Shown piece by piece: positions 1-9,237 of a stretch of DNA of 64,000 bases (positions are counted from its first letter, which is position 1; every line of letters starts with the position of its first letter). The position numbers were made by a program, and so were the translations under genes. The stretch is from BOG-908 sp963751795 (lineage in GTDB: Bacteria; Pseudomonadota; Alphaproteobacteria; Acetobacterales; Acetobacteraceae), in the NCBI GenBank assembly GCA_963751795.1, contig CAVVVI010000001.1:254411-318410 (forward strand), given 5' to 3'. Below the pieces are notes generated by a model that worked only from the letters and a program-made list of their open reading frames with translations, was not told the DNA's origin and did not search any database.

Positions 1-1971
1 AGCCTGGACAATCTGTCGCTGATGGGGCTGACGATCGCCGTGGGCTTCGTGGTGGACGATGCCATCGTCATGCTGGAGAACATCTACCGCCATATCGAGG
101 ACGGCATGGCGCCGATGGATGCCGCCCTGAAGGGCGCCGGCGAGATCGGCTTTACCATCGTGTCCATCAGCATCTCGCTCATCGCCGTGTTCATCCCGCT
201 GCTGCTGATGGGCGGCATCGTGGGGCGGCTGTTCCGCGAATTCGCCATCGTGGTGTCGCTGACGGTGATCATTTCCGCCTTCGTGTCGCTGACGCTGACG
301 CCGATGATGTGCGCTCGCTTCCTGCGCGCCGAGAGCCACCAGCATGGGCGGCTGTACAACATCATCGAGCGCGGCTTCGAGGCGATGATCGGCTTCTATG
401 GCCGCACGCTCGACGTGGCGCTGCGCTGGCGGTTCGTGACGCTGATGGTGTTCATCGCCACGCTGGGGCTGACGGGCTACCTGTTCGTGATCATCCCGAA
501 GGGATTTTTCCCGCAGCAGGATATCGGCCTGCTGATCGCGATCACCGAGGCCAACCAGGATATCTCCTACGACGCGATGTATCACAAGCAGCAGCAGGTG
601 AATGCCATCGTCGCCGCCGATCCGGCGGTGGCGAGCTTCGCCTCGCTGGTGGGCGCCGGCAATGCGGGGCAGACGGCCAATAACGGCCGGCTGTTCATCA
701 ACCTCAAGCCCTGGGGCACGCGCGATCCGATCATGAAGGTGATCGCGCGGTTGAGCGAGAAGACCGCCGGGCTGGAAGGCTTCAAGCTGTACATGCAGCC
801 GGGGCAGGACATCACGGTGGGCGGGCGGCTGTCGCGCACGCTGTACCAGTACACGTTGCAGGATGCCGACCCGACGGAGCTGAACCACTGGGCGCCCAAG
901 CTGCTCGACAAATTGCGCACCGTGCCGATCCTGCGCGACGTGACCACCGACCAGCAGGTGGCCGGCACGACGGCGACGCTGCAGATCGACCGCGATGCGG
1001 CCGCGCGCTTCGGCATCCAGCCGCAGCAGATCGACGACACGCTGTACGACGCGTTCGGGCAGCGCGAGGTGACGCAGTATTTCACCCAGCTCAACTCGTA
1101 TTACGTGATCGAGGAGGTGCCGCCGCAGCTCGAAGGCGACGTGCACACGCTGGATACGCTGTATGTGAAGGGCGCGTCGGGCCGGGCGGTGCCGCTCTCG
1201 GCCGTGGTGCACCGAAGCACGGTGCCGATCTCGCCGCTGGCGGTGAACCACCAGAGCCAGTTTCCCGCGGTCACCATCAGCTTCAACCTGGCCCCCGGCG
1301 CCTCGCTGGGCGATGCGGTGACGCAGGTGGATGGCGCACGTGCGCAGATCGGCGCCCCGCGCGCATTGCAGGGCGCGTTTCAGGGCAATGCCGCGGCGTT
1401 CCAGTCCTCGTTGAGCAGCGAGCCCTATCTGATCGCCGCCGCACTGATCGCCGTGTACATCATCCTGGGCATTCTGTACGAGAGCTACATCCTGCCGCTG
1501 ACCATCCTGTCCACGCTGCCATCGGCCGGCGTGGGGGCGCTGCTGATGCTGATGGTGGCGGGCTTCGACCTGTCGGTGATCGCGGTGGTGGGCATCATCC
1601 TGCTGATCGGCATCGTCAAGAAGAACGGTATCATGATGGTGGATTTCGCCATCCATGCCGAGCGTGAGGGCGGCAAGGAGCCGCTGGATGCGATCCGCCA
1701 GGCCTGCCTGATGCGGTTCCGCCCGATCATGATGACGACCATGGCGGCCCTGCTTTCGGGCCTGCCGCTGATGCTGGGCCATGGCGCCGGCAGCGAGCTG
1801 CGCCAGCCGCTGGGCTACGCGATGGTGGGCGGGCTGATCCTGAGCCAGGCGCTGACGCTGTACACCACGCCGGTGATCTATCTGTATCTGGACCGCCTGC
1901 AGCATTGGCTCTCGCCGGCGCCGGCCCGGCGCCTGCCGCGGCTGGCCCAGGGGATGGCGACAGCCGATTAG
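1..1971 (+). CDS. RND efflux pump permease subunit, 3' part (HAE1/MdtB-MdtC-like)
   Basis: This is the C-terminal 656 codons of an inner-membrane proton-driven drug exporter; the reading frame is open from base 1, so the start lies outside the window. The fragment begins in transmembrane helix 4 with GFVVDDAIVMLEN, whose adjacent aspartates (fragment residues 19-20) are the proton-relay pair of AcrB-type pumps. A large periplasmic porter/docking loop follows (about residues 170-470), then the second half of transmembrane helices, including the GIVKKNGIMMVDFA segment typical of the helix 10 region. The DNLSLM opening resembles MdtB/MdtC/MuxB subfamily members. Such pumps work with a periplasmic adaptor and an outer-membrane channel, presumably encoded upstream. 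Substrate cannot be read from the sequence. Confidence 0.93.
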   Translation, partial: SLDNLSLMGLTIAVGFVVDDAIVMLENIYRHIEDGMAPMDAALKGAGEIGFTIVSISISLIAVFIPLLLMGGIVGRLFREFAIVVSLTVIISAFVSLTLTPMMCARFLRAESHQHGRLYNIIERGFEAMIGFYGRTLDVALRWRFVTLMVFIATLGLTGYLFVIIPKGFFPQQDIGLLIAITEANQDISYDAMYHKQQQVNAIVAADPAVASFASLVGAGNAGQTANNGRLFINLKPWGTRDPIMKVIARLSEKTAGLEGFKLYMQPGQDITVGGRLSRTLYQYTLQDADPTELNHWAPKLLDKLRTVPILRDVTTDQQVAGTTATLQIDRDAAARFGIQPQQIDDTLYDAFGQREVTQYFTQLNSYYVIEEVPPQLEGDVHTLDTLYVKGASGRAVPLSAVVHRSTVPISPLAVNHQSQFPAVTISFNLAPGASLGDAVTQVDGARAQIGAPRALQGAFQGNAAAFQSSLSSEPYLIAAALIAVYIILGILYESYILPLTILSTLPSAGVGALLMLMVAGFDLSVIAVVGIILLIGIVKKNGIMMVDFAIHAEREGGKEPLDAIRQACLMRFRPIMMTTMAALLSGLPLMLGHGAGSELRQPLGYAMVGGLILSQALTLYTTPVIYLYLDRLQHWLSPAPARRLPRLAQGMATAD

Positions 1972-2022
1972 CGCCCCGGTTTTGCTTTTCGTTTGCGGCC
2001 CGAACGTGCTTGCCTGGCGGGC

Positions 2023-2319
2023 ATGGTCCCCGAAGAACTCCTGACGCTCCGCGCCAGCATCGACAACATCGATGCGGCCCTGATCCATTTGCTGGCCGAG
2101 CGCTTCAAATGCACGCAGCAGGTGGGGCGCGTGAAGGCGCGGCTGGGCCTGCCTGCCTCCGACCCGGTGCGCGAGGCCCAGCAGGTGACGCGGCTGCGGG
2201 CGCTGGCCGAGGCGGCGCGGCTGGATCCGGAATTCGCCGAGAAATTCCTCGCCTTCGTGGTGCGCGAGGTGATCCAGCACCACCAGTCACTGGCGGCGGG
2301 CACAATCGCAACAGGGTGA
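2023..2319 (+). CDS. Chorismate mutase, AroQ class (98 aa)
   Basis: The small all-helical protein matches the AroQ chorismate mutase fold, which converts chorismate to prephenate on the way to phenylalanine and tyrosine. It reads LRASIDNIDAALIHLLAERF near the N-terminus (helix 1, with the usual D-x-x-L-x-x-L-L-x-R pattern) and then VGRVKARLGLP. In this family the first Arg, the Lys of the VGRVK segment and a C-terminal Gln or Glu bind the substrate. I chose ATG 2023, preceded by GGCGGG, over the in-frame TTG at 1993. It lies about 50 bases after the efflux gene on the same strand. The length is normal for a stand-alone mutase domain; no signal peptide is visible. Confidence 0.82.
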   Translation: MVPEELLTLRASIDNIDAALIHLLAERFKCTQQVGRVKARLGLPASDPVREAQQVTRLRALAEAARLDPEFAEKFLAFVVREVIQHHQSLAAGTIATG

Positions 2320-2374
2320 TTGCAACCTCGAAACGCCGGCCCGGTTAAGAGGCTTGCACCTTTGAGGCCCGACC

Positions 2375-3460
2375 ATGCCGCGGATCGTTGTAGCCATCCC
2401 CGTCCGCGACGAAGCGGCGCTCATCGGCGACTGCCTGCGGGCGCTGGCGTTGCAATCGGCGCCCGAGTAGGCCGACATCCTGCTGCTGGTGAACAACTGC
2501 ACCGATGGCACGGCCGAGATCGCACGCGCGCTGCGCCCGACGCTGCCGTGCAAGCTGCATGTGCTTGAGCATGATTTTCCGCCCGCGCAGGCCAATGCCG
2601 GCTTTGCGCGCCGGCTGGCAATGAGCAAGGCGGCGATGCTGGCCGATCCCGGCGGCGTGGTGATGACCACGGACGCGGATGGCTGCGTGGCGCCGGACTG
2701 GCTGGAGATGAACCTGGCGGCGCTGGCGGCCGGCGCCGACGTGGTGTGCGGCCGCGCGATCATCGATCCGGTGGACGCGCTGGCGATCCCGCAGCATCTG
2801 CATGACGACGATTCGCGCGAGGTGCATTACGCCCAGCTGCTGGACCGTATCGCCGATCTGCTCGATCCCGATCCGGCCGATCCGTGGCCGCGCCATGCCG
2901 AGGAGAGCGGCGCCAGCATTGCCGTGCGGCGCGAGACGTTCCTGGCCGCGGGCGGCGTGCCGCCGGTGCGCTCCGGCGAGGACCGTGCGCTCGTCGATGC
3001 GCTACGCAAGATCGACGCCAAGGTGCGGCACGACGCCACCGTCACCGTCACCGTTTCCGGCCGCATCATGGGCCGGGCGGCGGGCGGCATGGCCGATACG
3101 ATCCGCCGCCGCATCCGCTTTCAGGACGCGATGCTGGACAGCGCGCTGGAGCCGGTGGGCCGCCGGATTCGCCGGGTGGCCTCGCGCCGGCTGATGCGTC
3201 TGGCTTGGTGCAGCACGCATCACCGCCGCGAATATCTGGCGCATCTGTCCGAGCAGCTCGACGTGCCGGTGGCGCGGCTGGAGGGCTGGCTGGCGCTGCC
3301 GTATTTCGGCGCGGCATGGGCGATTGCCGAGGCGGCGAGCCCGACCATGGCGCATCAGCTGGTGCCGCGCGCCGATGTGCTGGCGGAATCCGCCGCGGCG
3401 GGCCGGTTTCTGGGCAGGCTGCAGGCCGCCGACATGCGGACGGTCGGCCCGGGCAGGTAG
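2375..3460 (+). pseudogene. Family 2 glycosyltransferase with an in-frame TAG at codon 32
   Basis: From ATG 2375 the protein starts MPRIVVAIPVRDEAALIGDC, the classic GT2 first beta strand, then meets TAG at 2468-2470. It continues in the same frame with ADILLLVNNCTDGTAEIA. The metal-binding DxD-like element is visible as TTDADGCVAPDW. GT-A fold enzymes of this kind transfer sugar from a nucleotide donor; the acceptor cannot be deduced. Without the stop it would be 361 aa. Translation could restart only at the ATT/GTG codons after the stop, which would remove the nucleotide-binding strand. A CAG-to-TAG change fits the context (PEQADILLLV). Either the gene is inactivated or the base is an error. 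No pyrrolysine machinery is visible to argue for readthrough. Confidence 0.8.
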
Positions 3461-3475
3461 GGCGATACCGCCCTA
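3458..3475. terminator. Hairpin over the glycosyltransferase stop codon
   Basis: TAGGGCG, a four-base loop ATAC, and CGCCCTA form a perfect 7-bp stem that includes the TAG stop at 3458-3460. It sits between two convergent genes (the glycosyltransferase on plus and the M13 peptidase on minus), so it could end transcription from both sides, although no U-run follows on either strand. This is inferred from position and symmetry only. Confidence 0.35.
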
Positions 3476-3543
3476 GCCCAACTATGGCGGGCGGGGTCTG
3501 GCGGCGCAGCCTGGCGCTGCGCCGCCACGGTCGTTTCGTGCTG

Positions 3544-5580
3544 CTACCAGATCTGAACGCGGTCTTCCGGCTTGCGATACTGCGTGTCGCCTGCCTTCAC
3601 GTCGAACGCGGAATACCAGGCGTCGATGTTCTGCACCGGCCCGTTCACGCGCGCCATCGGCGGCGAGTGCGGGTCGATCACCAGGCGCTGGCGTGCCGAT
3701 TCGGGCCGTACCTTGGCGCGCCAGACCTGCGCCCAGCCGAAGAACACGCGCTGGTCGCCGGTCATGCCGCTCAGCACCGGCGCCGGCTGGCCGTGCAGCG
3801 AGGCGTGGTAGGCATCCAGCGCGAGAGTGAGGCCGCCGAGGTCGGCGATGTTCTCGCCCATGGTCAGCGCCGGGTTGATGTGGGCGTCCGGCATGATGTC
3901 CATCGCCGCGTATTCGGCGCCGAAGCGCTTGCCCAGCGCGTCGAAGCGCTTGGCGTCCTCCGGCGTCCACCAATCGTGCAGCTGGCCCTGGGCGTTGAAC
4001 TTGCGGCCCTCGTCGTCGAAACCGTGCGTCATTTCGTGGCCGATGACGCCGCCGATCGCGCCGTAGTTGATGGCGGGATCGGCGTTCTTGTCGAAGAACG
4101 GCGGCTGCAGGATGGCGGCGGGGAACACCACCTCGTTGAACACCGGGTTGTTGTAGGCGTTCACCGTCTGCGGCGTCATGTCCCACTGGTCGCGGTCCAC
4201 CTTGTGGCCCAGATGGGAGAGCCAGAACTGCCATTCGAAGGCGGTGCCGCGTTCCACGTCGCCGTACAGATCATGCGCGTCGATATGCAGGGCGGTGTAG
4301 TCGCGCCACTTCTTGGGCTTGCCGATCTGGAAGTCGAACGCGTCCAGCTTGGCCACCGCCAGCGTGCGGGTCTGCGGCGCCATCCACGCATTGTGCTCCA
4401 GGCGCACGCGGAAGGCGGCGCGCAGGTCGCGGGTCAGCGCTTCCATCTTGGTCTGGGCCTCGGGCGGGTAGTAGCGCTGGACATAGACTTCGCCCACCGC
4501 CTCGCCGACCGCGCGCTTCGGTGGCGACCACCGCGCGCTTCCAGCGCGGGCGCTGCTCGGGCTGGCCCTGCAGCGTGTGGTTGGTGAACTCGAAGGCGGT
4601 GGTGACGAACTCGCGGTTCAGCACCGGTGCCGCGTTCATCGCCAGGTGGAAGGCGGCCCAGGCCTGCAGCGTATCGAGCGGCGTGGCACCGGTGATGGCG
4701 GCCATCTTGATGATGGCCGATTTCTCGGCGACCACGACGCGCGCCGGCGCGCCCAGCCCGGCGGCGCGGAAGAAGCTGGGCCAATCGAAGCCCGGGGCGG
4801 CTGCCACCAGCGCGTCCAGGCTCATCGGGTTGTACACCTTGTCCGGGTCGCGCTCGTCGGCCCGCGGCCAGTGCGCCTCGGCGATCTTCTGCTTCGTAGG
4901 CGATCACCTTCTGCGCCGCGGCCACCGGCTCGGGCCAGCCCGCCAGCGTGAGCATGTGGGTGACGAAATTCGGGGTATTTCGCCTTCTTGTCGGCGAACT
5001 GGGCGGCTAGGTAGTAGTCGCGGTCCGGCATGCCGAGGCCGGCCTGGCCAAGTGTCACGGCGTAGGTGGTGGGGTCCTTGGCATCCGGCTCGATCGCCAT
5101 GGCGAACAGCGAGCCCTGGAAGCTGGTTTGCGCGTGGCCCTGCAGGGTCGCGAAATCGGTGGGGGTCTTCAGCGCCGTCACCTGCGCCAGTTCCGGCTTC
5201 ATCGGGCCGGCGCCGAGCGTCTCGGCCCGCGTCTCGTCCATGAACGCCTTGTAGAGCGCGCCGGCCTTGCCGATGCCGTCGGTGGGCGCATCGGCCACGT
5301 GGGCGGAGGCCTCGTCGAGGATGGCGTGGACGCGCTGTTCGGAGAGGTCGGCGAGGTGGATGAAGGCGCCGTAATTGGTGCGGTCGGGCGGGATGACGAT
5401 GTGGCTGACCGCGGTGCCGTTGGCGTAGCGGAAGAAATCGTTGCCGGGGACGGCGCTGCGGTCCATGCCGGCGATGTCGAAGCCCCAATCGGCCGGGGCG
5501 CCGGGCGTCGTCTCGGCCGCGCGGGCATGCGCCGTCAGCAGGCCGAGCGCTGCGCTGGCCGCGAGGAGACGTTTGTTCAT
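3544..5580 (-). pseudogene. M13 (neprilysin/PepO) family zinc metallopeptidase, three frame breaks
   Basis: Rejoining the frames gives about 678 residues, the usual length for exported bacterial M13 peptidases. ATG 5580 (AGGA upstream) starts MNKRLLAASAALGLLTAHA, a signal peptide with an Ala-x-Ala type cleavage region; an in-frame ATG at 5592 is the alternative. The C-terminal part carries the zinc site GHEMTHGFDDEG (HExxH) and GENIADLGG (ExxxD, third ligand). NAYNNP is the substrate-binding signature, and the end RVQIW takes the place of the usual C-x-x-W. The frame changes at about 4969 (extra T in EF/VTHML), 4892 (within YEA/QKIAEAHW) and 4516 (before AVGEAVGEVYVQRYY). Each break is a one-base shift within a conserved stretch, so sequence error is as likely as decay. 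The enzyme would degrade oligopeptides in the periplasm. Confidence 0.85.
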
Positions 5581-5728
5581 GCGGGTGGTCATCCTGTTGT
5601 GGAGGGCCGCATGGGGGACGAGGCAGGCAGCAAAAGCAAGGGCTTTCGCAGCCGGCACGCCGACCCCGGACGGCACGGGGCCGGCCGGGACGCGGCGTGT
5701 TGCGGCGGGCGGCGGCGAAGACCCGGTG

Positions 5729-6394
5729 TCAGTCCGCGGCCATCGCCATGGTCTTCCGGGCCTGCACCTTCTTGACGTAGTCTTCCGTGGCTTCGCCCAC
5801 CTGCTCGGCATGATTGGCGAAGACATGGTCGGCGCCGGCGAAGATACGGTAATCGACCGAAACGTTCTTCTGGGTATTCAGCTTGTCCACCAGCTTGCGC
5901 ACGCTGGGCTCGGGCACCAGCTCGTCGGCATCGCCGTGGATCAGCAGGCCGCCGCAGGGGCAAGGGGCCAGGAAGCCGAAATCGTAGTGGCTGGCCGGCG
6001 GTGCGACCGAGATCCAGCCCGAGACCTCCGGCCGGCGCATCAGCAGCTGCATGCCGACGAAGGCGCCGAAGGAGTAGCCGGCGATCCACAGCCCGCCATG
6101 GCTGGGATTGACCATCTGCATCCAGTCGAGTGCCGCCGCCGCGTCGCCGATCTCGCCGATGCCGCCATCGTAGCGGCCCTGGCTGCGGCCCACGCCGCGG
6201 AAGTTGAAGCGCATCACGCTGAAGCCGAGCTTCTGGAAGCTCTGATACATCGTGTAGGTGATGCGGTTGTTCATGGTGCCGCCGTGCAGCGGGTGCGGGT
6301 GCATGATGAGCGCCAGCGGGGCGGCACTCTCCTTGCTGTGGTGGTAGCGACCCTCCAGGCGCCCGTCAGGGCCGGCGAACATCACCTCAGGCAT
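5729..6394 (-). CDS. Alpha/beta hydrolase, YtxM/YprA-like (221 aa)
   Basis: This small cytoplasmic alpha/beta hydrolase has the serine nucleophile elbow GYSFGAFVG, the acid at HGDADELVP and the catalytic histidine in GADHVF. Its opening LIMHPHPLHGGTMNNRI and the FNFRGVGRSQG segment are characteristic of the dienelactone-hydrolase-related alpha/beta hydrolases of Proteobacteria (COG2945). The substrate is unknown for most members. There is no signal peptide. It lies 148 bases upstream of the M13 gene on the same strand and is divergent from the cysteine desulfurase genes, with a 269-base shared upstream region (6395-6663) in which I see no clear operator. Confidence 0.8.
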   Translation of the reverse strand: MPEVMFAGPDGRLEGRYHHSKESAAPLALIMHPHPLHGGTMNNRITYTMYQSFQKLGFSVMRFNFRGVGRSQGRYDGGIGEIGDAAAALDWMQMVNPSHGGLWIAGYSFGAFVGMQLLMRRPEVSGWISVAPPASHYDFGFLAPCPCGGLLIHGDADELVPEPSVRKLVDKLNTQKNVSVDYRIFAGADHVFANHAEQVGEATEDYVKKVQARKTMAMAAD

Positions 6395-6663
6395 AGATTT
6401 TTCGTTCTTCCATAGCGGGCGCCAGGGCAGGGCGCCGTTCTCAAAACAGGGTGACTCTGCCGCGCGTGCACTGCCTCGCCGCTGCGGGTTCTAACGATTG
6501 GCGCATATTCGCCGGATTCGGACGGCCTGCCGCGTGGAGCGGGCTGATCGACGCCAGACGCAAATATAGGCTGGGCACGGGGCCAGTTAACACTGAAATC
6601 GTCGTGCGGCCTTCATGTTTCTCCCGTCGCGCGCCACATGACCGCCATGCGAAAGCCTGTGGC

Positions 6664-7731
6664 ATGATCTATCTGGACGCCAATGCCAGCGAGCCGTTGC
6701 GGCCGGAGGCGCGTGCGGCGGCGCTGGCGGCACTCGATGCCGGCGGCAACCCGGCTTCGGTGCACGGCGCCGGGCGGGCGGCGCGGCGGCTGCTCGAACA
6801 GGCGCGCGCGGCGGTGGCGGCGCGGTTCGGCGCCGCGCCGGGCGACGTGGTGTTCACTTCCGGCGGCACCGAGGCCAATGCGCTGGCGGTGGCCAGCCTG
6901 GCGCCCGGGCGCCGGGTGATCGTGGGCGCCACCGAGCACGATGCCGTGCGCGCCGCCTGCACCCAGGCCGAACTGGCGCCGGTGGGGCCGGATGGTGCGG
7001 TGGATCTGGCCGCACTGGCCGGCCTGCTGGCTGGCGGGCCGGCTCTGGTGTGCCTGATGCTGGCCAATAACGAGACGGGCGTGATCCACCCGATCGCGGC
7101 GGCCGCGGCCCTGTGCAGCGCCCATGGCGCCCGGCTGCATGTGGATGCGGTGCAGGCGGCCGGGCGCATGGCGTTCACGCTGGCCGGGCTGGGGGCGGAC
7201 AGTATCGCGATCTCCGGCCACAAGATGGGCGGTCCGCAGGGTGCCGGCGCGCTGCTGGTAGCCCCTGGGGTAGCGGTGCGCGCGCAGATGGCCGGCGGTG
7301 GGCAGGAGCGCGGGCGGCGGGGCGGCACGCCTTCTGTGCCCGCCATTGCCGGGATGGCCGCGGCACTGGCCGCCTGCGCGGAGCCGCCGCCGCTGGGCGC
7401 GCTGCGCGACCGGCTGGAAGCCGCCTGCATGCAGGCCGGCGCCGTGGTATGCGGCGGCGGCGTGCGCCTGGCCAACACCACCTGCCTGGCGCGGCCGGGA
7501 CTGCGGGCGGATACCCAGGTGATCGCGCTGGATCTGGCCGGCATCGCCGTGAGCTCCGGGGCGGCGTGCAGTTCCGGCAAGGTGGCGCGCAGCCACGTGC
7601 TCGAGGCGATGGGGCTGGGCGCGCTGGCCGGCAACGCCATCCGCGTGTCGTTGCCGTGGAGCGCTACCGAGGCCGACGTTGACGCCTTCGTGGCCGCCTA
7701 TGCCGCGCTGCGGCCGGCCTGCGCCGCGTGA
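6664..7731 (+). CDS. Cysteine desulfurase family protein, first copy (355 aa)
   Basis: This is a PLP-dependent aminotransferase class V enzyme that takes sulfur from cysteine. It starts MIYLDANASEPLRPEARAAA and has the TSGGTEANALA phosphate-binding loop, the NNETGVIHP segment, the PLP lysine in SGHKMGGPQGAG (Lys187) and the persulfide cysteine in SSGAACSSGKVARS (Cys302). It is somewhat shorter than typical IscS (about 400 aa). The upstream in-frame extension to 6451 has no homology-like character, so ATG 6664 was chosen. The stop overlaps the start of the second desulfurase by four bases (GTGA), which implies translational coupling. Role: Fe-S cluster or other sulfur-donor chemistry. The IscS versus NifS versus SufS assignment is not certain. 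Confidence 0.9.
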   Translation: MIYLDANASEPLRPEARAAALAALDAGGNPASVHGAGRAARRLLEQARAAVAARFGAAPGDVVFTSGGTEANALAVASLAPGRRVIVGATEHDAVRAACTQAELAPVGPDGAVDLAALAGLLAGGPALVCLMLANNETGVIHPIAAAAALCSAHGARLHVDAVQAAGRMAFTLAGLGADSIAISGHKMGGPQGAGALLVAPGVAVRAQMAGGGQERGRRGGTPSVPAIAGMAAALAACAEPPPLGALRDRLEAACMQAGAVVCGGGVRLANTTCLARPGLRADTQVIALDLAGIAVSSGAACSSGKVARSHVLEAMGLGALAGNAIRVSLPWSATEADVDAFVAAYAALRPACAA

Positions 7732-8899
7732 TCTACCTCGATCACCAGGCGACCACGCCCTGCGACCCGGCCGTGGTGGCGGCCATGCTGCCGTGGTTCA
7801 CCACGCAGTTCGGCAACCCGCACAGTGCCGAGCACGCGATGGGCCGCCAGGCCGCCGAGGCGGTGGAAGCCGCACGCGCGCAGGTGGCCGGCCTGATCGG
7901 CGCCGAGCCGCGGGAGATCGTGCTGACCTCGGGCGCCACGGAGGCCAACAACCTGGCCATCAAGGGGGCGGCGCGTTACGCCGGCACGGCGGGGCCGCGC
8001 CGCATCGTGACCGTGGCCACCGAGCATAAATGCGTGCTGGCCAGCGTGGCCGACCTGGCCGCCGAGGGGTTCGAGCCGGTGGTGCTGCCGGTGGAGGCCG
8101 ACGGCCTGCTCGATCCCGACCGCCTGGCCCACGCGCTGCGCACGCCGACGCTGCTGGTGAGCGTGATGGCGGTCAATAACGAGACCGGGGTGATCCAGGA
8201 CCTGGCCGGGATCGCCGCGCTGGCGCGGGCGGCGGGTGCGCTGGTGCATGCCGACATCGCGCAGGCCTGCGGCAAGATGGCGGTGGATGTGGATGCGCTG
8301 GGGCTGCATCTGGCCTCGGTGAGCGCGCACAAGATGTATGGGCCCAAGGGCATCGGCGCGCTGTACGTGCGGCGCCGGCCGCGCGTGCGGCTGGCGCCGC
8401 TGTTCTCCGGCGGCGGGCAGGAACGCGGCCTGCGGTCCGGCACGCTGCCGGTGCCGCTGGCCGTGGGGTTCGGCACGGCCTGCGCGCTGGCCGCCGCGGG
8501 GCTGGGCGCGGAGATGGCGCGCATCGCCGGCCATCGCGACCGGCTGGCGTCACGTCTGGCGGCGCAGCGGTGCCGGGCCTGGCGATCAACGCGGCCGCCG
8601 CGCCGCGCGTGGCGGGCAGCCTGAGCCTGCGGTTCGGCGGGCTGCCGGCGCTCGATCTGATCGCCGAAGCGCCCGGGCTGTGCGTATCGACCGGTTCGGC
8701 CTGCACCTCTGCCGCACTGGCGCCGAGCCACGTGCTGAGTGCGATGGGGCTGAGCCGGGCGGAGGCGGCCAGCACCTTGCGCATAGGTATCGGACGATTT
8801 ACCTCGGCGGCCGACATGGAAGCGGCGGCAGGGGCGTTGGCGGGCGCCGCCGCGCGCCTGGCAGCCCGCACGCCGCACGCGCAACGAGCAGAGGCCTGA
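7728..8899 (+). pseudogene. Cysteine desulfurase (IscS/NifS-like), second copy, one frame break
   Basis: Starting at GTG 7728 (overlapping the first copy), the protein reads MIYLDHQATTPCDPAVV, the hallmark N-terminus of group I desulfurases. It continues with TSGATEANNLAIKG, NNETGVIQD and the PLP lysine in SAHKMYGPKGIGAL (Lys202). Near 8565 the frame shifts by one, and the rest continues as VPGLAINAAAAPRVAGSLSL to the active cysteine in STGSACTSAALAPSH (TGC 8702-8704). Rejoined, it is about 390 aa, a normal IscS length. The break falls between conserved blocks in a GC-rich run and may be a sequence error. With the neighbouring ferredoxin it looks like an ISC-type sulfur mobilisation unit, although no iscU or hscA is visible nearby. 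Confidence 0.85.
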
Positions 8900-8903
8900 C
8901 ACG

Positions 8904-9233
8904 ATGCCCAAGATGATCTTCACCCTGCGCGACGGCAGCCAGAAGGAGTGCGACGCGCCGCTGGGCCTGTCGGTGCTGGAAGTGGCGCACAAGCATGGCG
9001 TGGATATCGAGGGCGCCTGCGAGGGGTCGCTGGCCTGTTCGACCTGCCACGTGATCGTGGACCCGGCCTGGTATGCGCGCCTGGCGAAGGCCACGGAAGA
9101 CGAAGAGGACATGCTGGACCTGGCGTTCGGCCTGCAGGCGACCAGCCGGCTCGGCTGCCAGATCGTGATGACGCCGGAGCTGGACGGGCTGGCGGTGAAG
9201 CTGCCGGCGGGCACGCGCAACCAGCAGGGCTGA
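8904..9233 (+). CDS. Adrenodoxin-type [2Fe-2S] ferredoxin (109 aa)
   Basis: This small electron carrier has the cluster ligands Cys39, Cys45, Cys48 and Cys85 in the spacing C-x5-C-x2-C-x36-C, exactly as in ISC-associated ferredoxins (Fdx) and adrenodoxins. The surrounding motif is GACEGSLACSTCHVIV and the distal site is SRLGCQIVMTP. It begins four bases after the desulfurase stop, in the same operon. In ISC systems this protein supplies electrons for cluster assembly on the scaffold; it could also serve a P450-type monooxygenase. The acidic stretch TEDEEDMLDL is the usual partner-recognition helix. Confidence 0.92.
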   Translation: MPKMIFTLRDGSQKECDAPLGLSVLEVAHKHGVDIEGACEGSLACSTCHVIVDPAWYARLAKATEDEEDMLDLAFGLQATSRLGCQIVMTPELDGLAVKLPAGTRNQQG

Positions 9234-9237
9234 GCGG

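Noticed and set aside
2468..2470. Amber codon as a pyrrolysine or recoding site
   Set aside because: No PYLIS-like structure or pyl genes are visible, and glycosyltransferases are not known pyrrolysine proteins. A point change is simpler.
3461..4587. Plus-strand frame across the M13 peptidase gene
   Set aside because: The zinc motifs and signal peptide on the minus strand identify the real gene; the plus-strand frame is a shadow.
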